Origin: Epiperipatus broadwayi
Lineage: Eukaryota > Onychophora > Udeonychophora > Euonychophora > Peripatidae
Direction of reading: 5' to 3'
Length of the DNA: 64,000 nucleotides
NCBI GenBank assembly: GCA_028023455.1
Contig: JAQFVV010000230.1
Location: forward strand, 680,001 to 744,000
The notes under the pieces: generated by a model
Database searches by the model: none
Seen by the model: only the letters and a program-made list of their open reading frames with translations
Told to the model about the DNA's origin: nothing
Position numbers and translations under genes: made by a program
Part shown: positions 21,680 through 32,750 of the stretch, one piece after another
Layout of the letters: each line of letters begins with the position of its first letter
How positions within the stretch are numbered: the stretch's first letter is position 1

Positions 21680-22508
21680 TGATGCATTATATGTTAGTAA
21701 AAAGATATTAGATTATTTAGAAAAAGCTCAAAGGGAAGTAGGAAGACATGCATTGGATGCAGAAGTATGGACAGCAAGGGAGGCAATTCAAGGAGAAATG
21801 GGATGGTCAAGTTTTCATATGAGAGATGCAAAAAGTAAAATGAAAATGTTTGGTAGATTGCAGTTTATGGATAATAAAAGAATAGCTAAAATAGTATTTA
21901 ATTGGGTTATGAGTAAAGGGCAGGTAACAAGATGGGTGAGAAAGGTAATGCGCTATGCAAAAGATTTGGATAAAGAATTTATATCAGTATATTTGTACAA
22001 AAGATGGGATGATTGTGTTAAGAGGATTGTTGAGTGTTATAGTAGTAAGGAATGGGATAAAAGAATAAATTTATTAATAAAGACTAGGGAGTTAGAGAGA
22101 TGGAGAAATAGTATGGAGAGTAAAAAGAGTTTAAATATATATAGAAATAAACAGAATATTAGGTGTGAGTTAATTTATGATAATAGTAAGGAAAGTAGTT
22201 TATTGTTTAAGGCTCGAATGGGATCTTTAGCTACAAAAGAATATACATGTAAATGGAAAAATATGGGTGATTTATTTTGTAAATTATGTAAGGAAGGAAT
22301 TGAAAATATTAGGCATTTGTTAATTGAATGTAAATGTTTGAAAACAGAAATGGTACATATAATGAAGTTGTGGAAAAATAAATATGAAAAGAGTGATTAT
22401 ACAGAAAGTGAATTATTGGTTTTTATGCTGGGTTTGAGAAAAGATAAGGGGGATTTAGATATAAAGGTTACAGAGTTGACAAAAATTTATGTTGTGGAAA
22501 TGGGATAG
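21672..22508 (+). pseudogene. LINE-A ORF2 segment 3: C-terminal domain with CCHC zinc-binding motif
   Basis: The third frame runs 278 codons and ends at a natural stop. It is mostly charged and helical, with W-rich blocks (EMGWSSFHMRDAKSKMKMFG, LYKRWDDCVKRIVEC). CKLCKEGIENIRHLLIEC near 22,277-22,330 has the C-x2-C, H and C spacing of the zinc-binding motif found at the end of many LINE ORF2 proteins and thought to bind template RNA or target DNA. Copy 2 lacks the extra G that separates this frame from segment 2. Confidence 0.85.
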
Positions 22509-22640
22509 AGCAGATTATGGGTAAATTTAGAGTGGGGAATGTAAAAGAAAGTGGCTAACAGGTTTATCTGGGCATAATTGCTGAGATATTCTTGACTTCG
22601 TTTAAGGAGAAGCCATAATACATCACATCACATCACATTC

Positions 22641-24363
22641 ATAAAGGAGCTGATAGATATGGATAGTTTGCTCAGAATGTTGATATTGGGTAGTTTTCAG
22701 TTTTCTCCACATGAAAGCAGTTGTGAAAACTTTCAAACATATTTATTCTTTTGTTAGATTTCAAAATCATATATTTTCTGTACTTTGTTTATATATGATT
22801 TTTTTTTTTACAAAATATTTATCTTTTAGATGAAGAGAAATCAAAAATGTATGCAAATCATAATTATTTGAAAAAGAGCACTTTTATATTGATCATAGCA
22901 GATTTCTTTTTGTCGTTTTTTAAAAATTATAAATAGAATATTAAATAAAATTTCAGTAGCATTAGATAATTTGAGCAAAAATTTATTCAGGATTTACAAA
23001 CTAAATTAAAACAATTATTTTTATTTGTTTATTTTGCCATTAATATGATAACCTATCCAAAAAAATAAAAAAAAATAAAACTATCCAACAAGAAAAAAGA
23101 AAAACTATCCAATCAAAAAAAGTCATTCTTTATAAATTTTATTATAATAATTAGGTCATGATTTTTAAATATATTTGCAAAGTTAAAATAATACTTTTAA
23201 AAATAATTTTCATTTATAAATGTATATTTCTAATAAATATTTCAAAATTTCTGAAAATAGATGTCAATTTGATCAAATAAAAAGTTGAAAATTTAATCTG
23301 GCCGCTATTAGGATTTTTTTAAAAACAAACAAACAAACAAAATACTGAAAGATTAAATTGCAAAGTTAAGTAAAAGCTATTAATATATAATCTTTATTTC
23401 TCTTAGCTTTCAGAAAAGTCTTAACAAATCTATAAGAAGGTAAATTTACCTTTAAACTAATAAACCTGTGGAATTTCATTGGTGCTGTAAACAGCCTCAA
23501 CGTGATTCAATTGCAGCTTCCTGTTACAATCATTTGGTGACTTCACATTCATTTGATTATTAAAAACTCAAACTAAAATGTGTTTTGATTGATTTTAATT
23601 CTACTAAGATACTTAGATATTAGCATTTGTTAGTGAAATCTCAATTCAAAATGAATATTTCTCTTTATGTCATAAAATGTAACTTTATACATAATTTGTT
23701 TACTTATTTATTTATTTGTTCTAAAGCAGAAAATTAGTCAACTGAAAATTTACTAATTATAAACAGGAAATGAGTCTGTCAAACAAAAATCACTAACAAA
23801 AGTAAAAGTATTACTTTTTGATGTTTTTTATAAATATATGTTGATTATAGTAGTTCAAAAAATATCTCCATTATTTGAATGTATTCTTTACCAAAATTTG
23901 TCTAATCATATAGAAATTTGAAGAAGGTTTTTATTATTTTTAAAATACATTTTTAAAATTATTTTTAAGATTACTTTCATTTTTTGAAGTTATGCTTTTA
24001 ATGAAATTTATCAAAAATGTAGAGGTTTAATGGAAAATAAGGTTTTAAATTCAAAATAAAGTTCATGAAAAATAGTCAGAATATTAGTCACATGACAATA
24101 AAGATAATAATGGAGTCAGGATTGGTAGATAAAATATATGAACAATGTTTGATGTAAGTGAACATAAAAAAGATTTAAAAAATATTAATTATAATATTAA
24201 GACAAATTAAAAATAAAAGAAAAAATCTATAGATAGGCTATCATTAATCTGATAATCGTAAATTGGGTTTTCTAAGATTTGTGGATTTTTTTCGGATTAT
24301 AAACATGAAATCTTTTGAAAATTTAAATTAATATTGATTTTACTATCTATAGTTTGTTTATAT
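22641..24363. other. very AT-rich spacer
   Basis: There are many A and T runs and no coding frame, tRNA-like block or shared repeat. CTATCCAA recurs near 23,050-23,110 in an A-rich context. Confidence 0.4.
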
Positions 24364-24799
24364 CAAGGGTTTCCAATGTGGGACACATACCCCACAGGGG
24401 CAATTTGACTTTTGAGGATCAATTTGAGAATGAGTTATTAAAAGTGAACGCCACTAATTGTTCTTATATCTTATTATTTATAAATTAAGCTAAGAATGTA
24501 TTTTAAAATTTCCATATTTCCATGTCATTTACTTCTCAGAATCTTTTTTATTTAGATAATCTTTATTTTTTATCACTTCATTGTTACTTGAAGCAAGTTA
24601 CGTGTTTTGAAACTCCTTTATACTTCAAATATTCTTTCATTAATTGCCTTTTAGGCTTTGTCCATGTGAATAGGAATTCTCTTTTTAAATAATAAAAATT
24701 ATATATTTTAAATAATAAAAATTATATATCATGGGGGTGGGGATCAGGATTTTAGAAATGGTTAGGTGGGGCATGGCCAGAAAAAGATTGGAATCACTG
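24364..24799. mobile_element. hAT-like non-autonomous DNA transposon remnant
   Basis: The left end CAAGGGTTTCCAATGTGGG and the right end GATTGGAATCACTG (inverse CAGTGATTCCAATC) resemble the CAGTGGTTCCCAACCT-type termini common in hAT elements. The neighbouring octamers GTTTATAT (24,356-24,363) and ATTTGTAT (24,800-24,807) agree at six of eight positions, as expected for an old 8-bp hAT TSD. The interior is AT-rich with no transposase. Confidence 0.5.
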
Positions 24800-25101
24800 A
24801 TTTGTATCGAAATAGATCTTATATACTGTTTTCTATTCATTTTTAATACTTACAGAAGGGTGAATAATATACTGCATATATTTTCAAATTTTTGAGTTTT
24901 ATCAACACTGTTCTCAACTAGTGAGAGAGGGAGAAATATAAATTTCTGTATTGGTATATGGCTATTGAGATGAGAGAGGCTCTAATAAAAATCAACTCGT
25001 ATTGAAAATGAACTTGATTTTAAACAGAAAGAGAAAGACATGCAGTTTGGTGATAGGTTTTATCTGAATCAGTAATCAACAATGAAAAAATTGGCTTTCA
25101 A

Positions 25102-25493
25102 AGATATCACGAACACCATTTTTTATGCTTCTCAAACTGTTAAAACAGGCAAAACTCTCCATCCAGTAGTGACACTCAGTGCAAACCAGAGTTATGAATG
25201 GATGCTAGAAGATTTGTGCATAAAATCTCTGTCTAGTGCCTACTCATATCTCCAGACCACTTTCTAGTTTGTGGCTTTCATCAGTGAGGATCCTTGGACT
25301 GAGAGCACTGCACCTAGATCCTGCAGTGCTCTCAGATCCAAGGCTCCTCACTAACGAAAGCCACAAGCTAGAAACTAGCCTAGGGATACTGGATGAGTAG
25401 ACCCTAGATAGAGATTTTATGCACAAAATCTTGCATCCATTGATTATTCTGGCTTACAGTGAGTGGCACTACTGTATGAAGAGTTTTGCCTGT
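25102..25493 (+). mobile_element. hammerhead-family foldback element, copy h
   Basis: This is a large palindrome with arms of about 175 bp meeting at GAGCACTGCA-CCTAGATCC-TGCAGTGCTC (around 25,300-25,332). The head is degenerate (ATATCACGAACACC) and the tail is GAGTTTTGCCTGT. Direct repeats CTTTCAA lie at 25,095-25,101 and 25,494-25,500. Both arms contain the ribozyme block, inverted to each other. The minus block near 25,250-25,300 has an intact CTGATGA and GAAA but a broken helix III (GTGG). The plus block is at 25,336-25,394. Confidence 0.75.
25336..25394 (+). ncRNA. decayed hammerhead ribozyme
   Basis: The 59-nt layout is kept (ATCCAA, CCTCA, core, AGC-CACAA-GCT helix II, GAAA, CTAG). 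The core reads CTAACGA, with G5 changed to A, and the cleavage pair is CC in place of TC. Either change should stop cleavage. Confidence 0.65.
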
Positions 25494-25500
25494 CTTTCAA

Positions 25501-26726
25501 GGCTATGTGATAGAGGTAAAGTAAAATGTTTAGAACTTATATACATCAGCATGCAAGACAGTCATTCAGAATTAATTAGGTTATTTTAGATTCTGTGATT
25601 TCTTTATGGATATAAAAACTGAATAGCAAAGAATGATTACAGCATTTAAGTTGTTGGTTTTGGTGGAGATTTAAAAAAATATTGTAGACAGACAGAAAAA
25701 CAAACAAATAGATATTTAATCTTTGTTTGCCATGAAGTCTAATCTTAAGCACAAATGATCAAATTCAAAAGCAGATATAACATGCGCTTGGAAAAGTTGA
25801 TGGTAACAGTGAAAGAAAACAACCAGCAAACAAAAATGGATATCATCTTCCCAATAATGAGTGCACCATTGCAAAGCATTGTATGATTCCTTAAATTTAT
25901 ATTTATTTTCATCTTATATTATTAATCTCATTGTGCTTTTTCTAAAACCAAGCAAATGAAAATCCTCTGCTCACTAGATGCCAGTGCAAGCAGATTTTTA
26001 AATTGCTTTTCTGGAGAGTCAATCTTTTCAGAAAGAAAGCATTAGAAAGTCAATTAACCAAGAAATATTGTTGTCACTTTCTGTTTGCACTGCTCTTTAG
26101 TATCCAATGATAGAAATGATTCTAGAATGTAAAGCTAAAAGTCACCGCTCTCTCTCTCTCTGATCTGTTGTTGAGAAGCCAAAAGATTCAAACAACTATT
26201 AGGTTTATCTAAGAAATTATAGCAATTGAATATGAACTTAAAAGCATCAAACATAATAACAAATGCTACTATAATATAATAGATAACACAGACATCTGCA
26301 TAAATATAACCTAGGTTTAAATACAGGTAGACTTTGATATTTTTTTTATCATTGGATTTCTACCCCTATGAAGAATTTTGTTAGGTAGTCAGCCCAGGTA
26401 AACTTCCAATTACTGGTTACTGATAATCATCTTATTAACTGATGGATAAAGGTCCAATATTTATCTGAATTGTTCTAATGACTGGTTACCATATTACCTA
26501 AATACAATTATGTGATGCAGCATTCATCACAGGTGATTCATGGCTAAGTCAACAATTAATCATTACTCATGATGCTACTTTAAACATAGAGATGATTGTG
26601 CCACATAATAATTAGGTACATTGAATTAACTCAGATAGAGAAAGTAGGCATGAGAACTAATCCTTCCTAAGAACTTCTGCCAGTCACTTCTGGTACTAGA
26701 TGTCATGACCTGAGTGGTTGTCCATG
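25501..26726. other. AT-rich spacer
   Basis: A short CTCTCTCTC run occurs near 26,150. No gene or named repeat was recognised. Confidence 0.4.
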
Positions 26727-27081
26727 AAGAGCACCATTTGTCACAATACAATATCTCTTTTGTAATTTATTCTACTGCATCAAAATAAATTCCTCAACAT
26801 ATATAATCAGTATCAAACAAAAGATGTTACTGCATAATCATTTTCATTAAAGTTTGCAGGCACATAGAAGCAAACTACCACTGATGATGATCAAAGATTG
26901 TTGCTAAATTATTAGTAATAATGTTCAAAGAGCATCAATTCTCATAATACAATATCTCCTTTGTAAGTTTCTCTACTGTATCAAGATAATTTACTTAACA
27001 TGCATAATCAGTATCAAACAAGAGGTATTATTGCATAATCATTTTTTTTTTTGAAGATTACAGGCACATAATGACAAACTG
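26727..27081 (+). repeat. local direct duplication, two units of about 150 bp
   Basis: Units at about 26,727-26,877 and 26,926-27,081 share AATACAATATCTC, TTTGTAA, ATAATCAGTATCAAACAA, GCATAATCATTTT and CAGGCACATA, with a period near 197 bp. They have diverged by substitutions and small indels. The origin is unknown; no coding frame is conserved between them. Confidence 0.8.
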
Positions 27082-27469
27082 CATTGTTGCTTAGTTACTC
27101 CATTTGATGCAAGCAGATGATATACTTATGCAATCCATATTGACCAGAAAACAGTACAATATCTGCTTTCCCACTTAATTTTTGTATGCATAAAATAATA
27201 TTTCGACTGCTTGTCAACCTTTTTCGGAGATCATCTTTTTGTTAAACAATAAGACAAAAAGGGGGGTGGAAGATATCATAAAAATAGGAGGGAAGATATC
27301 TGAAAAAGATTGCCAGACTTTCAGCATCGTTTTATACATTGCAAAAAATAAGTATGAAAAGTGGTTGTTTTTGCTGAATAAGAATAAACATTGTTAAATG
27401 TGAAGACTATTTGAATTATAATCAGAAATAGAGATGCTAAATTAGGACCAATAATGATGATGAAGGGTT

Positions 27470-27595
27470 CTCTGTAGTTTAGAGTAGTGGTAGAATGGCC
27501 ACCTCTGGAAATAAAAGTCCATAAATCATGGCCCAGCTCTGCCCCTTTTGGTGCTCAAACTTCTTGGGAACTCCCAATCTGTAAACCATTAATAT
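27470..27595 (+). mobile_element. SINE-B copy
   Basis: The head CTGTAGTTTAGAGTAGTGG is followed by the distal part GGCCCAGCTCTGCCCC, GCTCAAACTTC and GGAACTCCCAATC. It is about 90 bp upstream of another copy in the same orientation. Confidence 0.65.
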
Positions 27596-27687
27596 TAAAT
27601 GATATTTATTGATGATTATAGTACTCTATTGCTTAATTACCATATTATATATATTATGTAGATAAGTAATAATGATCATGATATAGT

Positions 27688-27818
27688 GCCTTGTGTGGTT
27701 TGGCACAGTGGTAGGGCATTATAATGTGGAGTATAAGGTCTTCAAATCTATTCCAGGACTAGTACTTCCGACCCAAACTTATTCGAAACTCTTAAGCAAT
27801 AATCCATTCGATTATTTT
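27688..27818 (+). mobile_element. SINE-B copy, near full length
   Basis: TGTGGTTTGGCACAGTGG fits the A box. CTTCAAATCTATTCC stands at the B-box position. The body ends ACTCTTAAGCAATAATCCATTCGATTATT, the typical SINE-B terminus. Confidence 0.7.
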
Positions 27819-27939
27819 TTTTGTTATGATAATATTGAATAATAATTTTTGGCTAAGGATTGGGGGCAAGCTACAAATAATAGTAATAAAATGTTGCCTG
27901 TTTAACTCCAACGACCTCTGGCGAGATCCTTTATAAAAT

Positions 27940-28022
27940 CGTAAAACCTATTTATTTACATATTACCTAACATGCACTAACATGTCGTAAAAAACATTTA
28001 TTTACATATTACCTAACATGCA
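27940..28022 (+). repeat. tandem duplication, 46-bp period
   Basis: Two copies share CGTAAAA, ATTTATTTACATATTACC and TAACATGCA, starting at 27,940 and 27,986. Confidence 0.85.
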
Positions 28023-28582
28023 CACGTGAACTAATCCGAATTCAGATATCCAAAAGCTCAAAACAAACAATTTTTAAAATCTGATAATAAAGACAGAGAT
28101 ATTCATTGCTTCTGTACATTGTATATATAAAATATGACTATTACAAAGACTGTAAACATAGAAATGTAAACTAATTTTTCGTTATTGACTTTTAGCTTTG
28201 AATCTTTTTATGCTTGACATGGCATCAGATCCAATCAGATAAAATTGTGTAAAAACAAAGATGACAATTGCGGAGCGCATTATTGATTCAAGACGCAGGA
28301 GTTAAAAGATTATTTCTCAATGAAATAATATTTCCAAAATAAAAGACGCGTTTTTAGTGAAGGAATAAAACGTAAATACGCAATAAATAAACATGTGTAC
28401 ACTCACGCACATACAAGTTTTATATTAGTTTAATTTCTAATGATGCAAAGCAAAAAATATATTAAGAAATCATCATCATCATCAACCATTATCAATCCAC
28501 TGCAGGATGAAGATCTCTCCAAGTTTAATCCATCTTCTCCGATCTTTAGCTTCTCTTCTCCACAACATCCCTGCACATTTTC

Positions 28583-29611
28583 TTATTTCATCCATCTCAC
28601 ATGTGGTCTCTTTCTGGGTCTTTTACAATCTCTTGGAATCCAGTTTAAAATTTCAATTGTCCATCTATTATCATCTCTTCTAGCAATATGTCCAGCCCAA
28701 CTCCATTTCCATCTTTTAATTTTTTCAATAAGGTCAGTAACACCTGTTTGTTGTTTTACCCATACATTGCGTTTTCGATCTCTTCTTGTTACTCCCAAGA
28801 TACATCTCTCCATACTCCTTTGAGTGATCTGAAGTCTCTGTATTGCTCTTCTATTAAGTGTCCAAGTCTCAGATCCATAAGTAGGAATTGATAAAACACA
28901 TTTGTTAAAAACCATCCTTTTCAAACACATAGGCATATTTCCTTTTAGTATCAAGTTATTTCTACCAAAAGCACTCCAACTAAGTTTAATTCTATGATTA
29001 ATTTCCTCCATTATGTTTCCATCTGTATTAATAATCTGACCAAGGTATTTGTAACTGTTAACTTCTTCTAATTCTTCATAATCAATCTTTATTTTCATAT
29101 TTTGAGCAAATCGATTAAACATTACTTTAGTCTTTTTAACATTTATCTTTAGTCCTACTTTTCTACTTTCATCTGCTAACTCCTGCAACATTTCCTGCAG
29201 CTCTGAAGCATTATTTGGAAAAACAACTACATCATCTGCGAAATCTAAATGACTTAAATACTCTCCATTTACTTTCACTCCTTTAGTTTCCCATTTTAAT
29301 CCACAAAATACTTCTTGCAGCACTGCTGTAAAGAGTTTTGGAGATATGGAGTCACCTTGTCTTACACCTTTCTCAATGTTGATTTTTCCAGTATCATTAT
29401 GTAATCTAATGGTTGCTGTTACATTTTTATAAATATTCTTTAAAATATGACAATATCCTGGATCTATACCTTGATGATCCAATGCTTTAATCACTGAAGA
29501 AATGTGTATAGAATCGAATGCCTTGTCATAATCTACAAATCCAAAACATAATGACAACTCATATTCGTTTGTCCTTTCTATGACTTCTCTCATTGTACTA
29601 ACTAAAACCAC
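28583..29611 (-). pseudogene. RTE RT, catalytic and C-terminal part
   Basis: The segment begins after the GF block and contains FGFVDYDKAFDSI (first catalytic aspartate), EKGVRQGDSISPKLF, HLDFADDVVVF (the paired catalytic aspartates), KTKVMF, NSYKYLGQII, PTYGSETWTLNRRAIQRLQ and RRDRKRNVWVKQQTGV. It stops early at VRWM plus K. The fragment at 44,996-45,569 keeps an extra GGAT there and reads on into a WMDEI-type end, so this copy lost 4 bp of a short tandem. Active-site residues are all present, suggesting decay after insertion. Confidence 0.9.
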
Positions 29612-29754
29612 TTTTAAATCCAGCTTGTTCTCTTGGTTGGTGGAAATCCAAAGTTCTCTGTAGACGAGTTGTAATTATCTTGGTAAAATTTTTATATAAA
29701 ACTGATAAAAGGCTGATAGGTCTGTAATTTCTAATATCTTCTTTATCACCTTTT

Positions 29755-30540
29755 TTAAATATTAATATTATTACTGCATTCTTCCAATCTTAACTTTGCT
29801 AAAATTGTTTCTATTTCTTCACCTGCTTCTTTTAATATATCAATTATAATTCCATCATTTCCTGGAGCCTTTCCTTTCTTCATACATTTAATTGCATGTC
29901 TCACTTCTTCATTTAAAATTCTGGGCAATTCGGAAGATGTAATAGATATAGGAGGTACTTGTTCTTTATTACTATATAATTCTTGACAAAAATCTTCTAC
30001 CAATTTCATGATGTCATCTCTCTTTTTAGTAATAATTCCATCTTTTTTTCTTATTGCGGATATAAATTTCCTACCAATACCAAAATGTTGTTTAACATTC
30101 TTGAGACTTTTATTTTCTTCTACAGCTTTCCTTGCTATTTCACAGTTATACTTTCTTATATCATTTTCAATTCTTTTCCGTACCATTTTACAAAATTCGA
30201 GATATTCAATTCTTTTTAATACATCATTTTTGTATATCTTCATATTCCTTCTTTTCTTCATAAATTCTCTAGTCTCAGTAGAAATTTTATTAGTCAATTG
30301 CTGCTTTTTTCTACCAGCTATCTTTGTTGCAGTTTTTAAAAGTGTATCAGTTATTTTCATATTAATTTCATTCAAATCTGAATCATGTTCAAAATCTCCT
30401 AACACTTGAAACCTATTTGTAAGTTCTAATTTAAATTCATTAGAATGTTTCTGAAGATTAGGAATATCAACTGTAAATATTGTTTTTCTTAATAATTTTT
30501 GTCTCTCTAGTTTTACATTAACACGTAACTTACACCTTAC
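29755..30540 (-). pseudogene. RTE linker and RT N-terminus
   Basis: The upstream part continues from the endonuclease SDH to a long basic linker (KTATKIAGRKKQQL, KKRRNMKIYK). It then reaches KCMKKGKAPGNDGIIIDIL, the usual first RT block. It breaks at AKLRLEEC, where about ten codons before WKNAVIILIFKKGDK are missing. Between 29,611 and 29,755 the block NYRPISLLSVLYKNF is readable in another frame. The natural reading starts just after the premature TGA at 30,541-30,543; the visible ATG at 30,405 is internal. Confidence 0.85.
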
Positions 30541-30543
30541 TAA

Positions 30544-31240
30544 TCAATGATCACTTCCTGTGTTAAATTTATTAAGAATATTACAATCTTGAAATATGTA
30601 TTTTATGTTAGTCAAAATATAATCCAATTCTGCTGTACCTTCATTTGGATGCTTCCATGTCCATTTCCTTTTAACATTTTTCTCAAAAAAAGAATTCATA
30701 ATATAAAGTTTTTTTTTCCTGCAAACTCCACAAGTCTATGTCCTCTCTCATTTCTATTACCATAACCAAAATTACCTACAGCAATTTCATCTTCATTTGT
30801 CTACCAATTCTAGCATTAAAGTCTCCCATAACAATTTTAAAATGTTGTTTAATCTGATCAAAAGCCTTTTGTACATCCATATAAAAATCTTCTACTACTT
30901 CATCACTATGAGAACTTGTTGGGGCATAAACCTGCATTATCTGCATTTGGTATCTGCTATTAAGTTGTATAACTAATCTTGCCACTCTGTCCGATACACC
31001 ATCAATCTCCACAATATTGTTCTTCCACTTTTTATTTATAATGAATCCTACTCCACTTGTATTTTCCAATATGTGGGCCTTTATAATAGAATATATGTCC
31101 ACTTTTTAAATCAATTGTTTCTTCTCCTTTTCTTCTATCTTCACAAAGTCCAATAATGTCCCATTTAATATAAGACAGTTCTTCTTCTAATTCTTGCAAT
31201 CTTCCTTCACCTTGCTATTAACTGAAAGGAGACCTTTTAA
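30544..31240 (-). pseudogene. RTE AP-type endonuclease
   Basis: Reading on the minus strand, visible pieces are ELEEELSYIKWDIIGLCE, SGVGFIINKKWKNNI, MQVYAPTSSHSDEV, KIVMGDFNARIG, FGYGNRNERGHRLVEFA, WKHPNEGTAELDYIL and NTGSDH. These are the ordered motifs of the endonuclease that nicks target DNA for first-strand synthesis. Two frames are used, with a break after NARIG (about 30,780). Directly after SDH the expected arginine codon is TGA, consistent with CGA to TGA decay at a methylated CpG. Confidence 0.85.
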
Positions 31241-31533
31241 TTCCTCTTGGAGGCTTTAAAGGAATCAAGCAGGGCAAATTCCTAATGTCCACTCCATACG
31301 TTCTTGTCGTTGCAGCTGTTATTACTATGTGATTATTCATATAGTATACAAACATGGATGGGCTGCTCACCAACACGCATTAGCCAGCGTGGTGAGTTTA
31401 TTGGGTTTTTACCTCTGAGTTTAAGATCGAGAAACACCATGGTCTTTCTTCTCAGTGCCTGATAAGGCAGAATGAATGTTTGTGTAAATGATAAATATTT
31501 TTCAATACATATATACAATTATTAAGAAATATA
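31241..31533 (-). other. RTE 5' leader
   Basis: The 5' part of the element extends to the TSD. It includes a 61-codon open frame at 31,333-31,518 (pieces FLDLKLRGKNP, RWLMRVGEQP) upstream of the endonuclease. I recognise no domain, and it may be untranslated. It does show that the copy is not 5'-truncated in the usual way. Confidence 0.55.
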
Positions 31534-31557
31534 AAAGCAAAAAATATATTAAGAAAT

Positions 31558-32597
31558 ATAAAAACATCTTTGTATATAGCTAATGCTTTCTCATATGTCA
31601 TAAAACTTTTCTTATATATTGATCACGTGTCAAACATGATTGCAGTTTCCTATTTCTTTACCATCATCTCACAACTTCTACTTACGTTACAAAAACAAAA
31701 CTAATAAACTAATGCTTTGTTGTTCTGGAGTTCGTGTGAAAATTCCCATGAAGTTTGCAAACTTGAAGCACTGAAAGTGAGCTGTAAATTATAGATCTTG
31801 ATGTGTAGAGTTTTATAATCAATTACTATTCTAAACTGTGCACAATGCTGACATTGTAACTTAATTCTATATATAATTTCCAATTTTTAAAAAACTTTTT
31901 TTGGAAAAATATAATTCAAAATAAATATATGCAAAATGTATATAAAGAAAATCTTGTTCGACTAATTGGTAGGCATATCTTGTTTTTTTCTTTTGTAAAA
32001 GTCATAAGGGACAATTATTGGTATGAATATGACTACCAGTTAGCCGAAAGGATACTTAGCATACCATGCTCTTAAAATATCAAACTAAGCTTTTCTTTAT
32101 ATACATTTTGTATGTATTTATTTTGGAATTAATTGTATACAAAGTATTTTGGATAAAGAGCATTTCTTAAGACCATAACATTCAACTGTTTTTGCTCATA
32201 TGGATTTTTCTAATTTCATTCACTGATCTCCTTCTGTTAATTTGGTAATGCAGTATCAAAAATCAGAAAGCCAAATCCATCTTTAAATAATACCACCACC
32301 CTCAATCTCTTATAGTTACACTGAGAATATTCATACTGTCATAAATGAGGACCAAAATATTTTTTTGCTTAATGATTAATATATCTGCCTACCATGCTTC
32401 TCAACATGAAGTTTAAAACTAGACCAGGTGACTCTTGAAATGTTTTTTCACTTTATAAGGAAGCTAGAATTTTTTTCAGGAAGGCAGGCTATATATAATC
32501 TGGCTAGACACTTGCTGTCATGTAACATCAATTGATAAAATGTTACCAGAAACAATCATTGGCGATTTCAATCTTACAATTAATAAATTATCAATTG
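31558..32597. other. AT-rich spacer
   Basis: No gene, tRNA-like block or family repeat was recognised. Confidence 0.4.
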
Positions 32598-32750
32598 AAC
32601 CACTAAACGTCACATGATCACAATTTTTTATGCTTTCTCATAACTGTTATTAAAACAGGCAAAACTCCCCATACAGTGGTGCCATTCAGTGCAAGCCAGA
32701 GTAATCAATGGATTCCAGAAGGCTTGTGCATAAAATCCCTATCTAGGATC
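32598..32750 (+). mobile_element. hammerhead-family element, copy i, left end only
   Basis: The head AACCACTAAACGTCACATG is well preserved and runs through the left arm (GGCAAAACTCCCC, GTAATCAATGGATTCC, GCATAAAATCCCTATCTAG), then stops abruptly at 32,750. The ribozyme block and right arm are absent, so this is a half element created by deletion or incomplete synthesis. Confidence 0.75.

Larger units (their letters stand above)
19540..22640 (+). mobile_element. LINE-A copy 1: non-LTR retrotransposon, nearly intact 3' part
   Basis: The element preserves the C-terminal half of an AP-type endonuclease, a full RT domain, a long C-terminal domain with a CCHC zinc-binding motif, and a short 3' UTR ending in a CATCACATCACATCACATTC tail. 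The 5' end is truncated inside the endonuclease. Three frames are used in succession because of single-base changes near 21,290-21,335 and 21,676, which suggests recent decay. The coding strand is strikingly purine-rich and C-poor. The exact LINE clade cannot be fixed by eye; motifs fit the APE-type group. A related copy lies at 5,475-7,230. Confidence 0.9.
28471..31533 (-). mobile_element. RTE-type LINE with perfect 24-bp TSD
   Basis: A 24-bp perfect direct repeat at 28,447-28,470 and 31,534-31,557 bounds this 3,063-bp minus-strand element, so both ends are known. The 3' end (28,471, + coordinates) is a GAT/ATG triplet tail directly after a conserved coding end, as in RTE-clade LINEs, which have almost no 3' UTR. 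It encodes an AP-type endonuclease and RT, broken by one stop at the endonuclease SDH, small deletions near 29,590 and 29,775, and a 4-bp loss near 28,586. Related fragments lie at about 11,588, 17,170, 37,407 and 44,996. Confidence 0.92.

Noticed and set aside
28440-30765. Plus-strand open frames over 28,440-28,891, 29,983-30,409 and 30,547-30,765
   Set aside because: They are antisense to the RTE endonuclease and RT reading frames, which carry the recognisable motifs.
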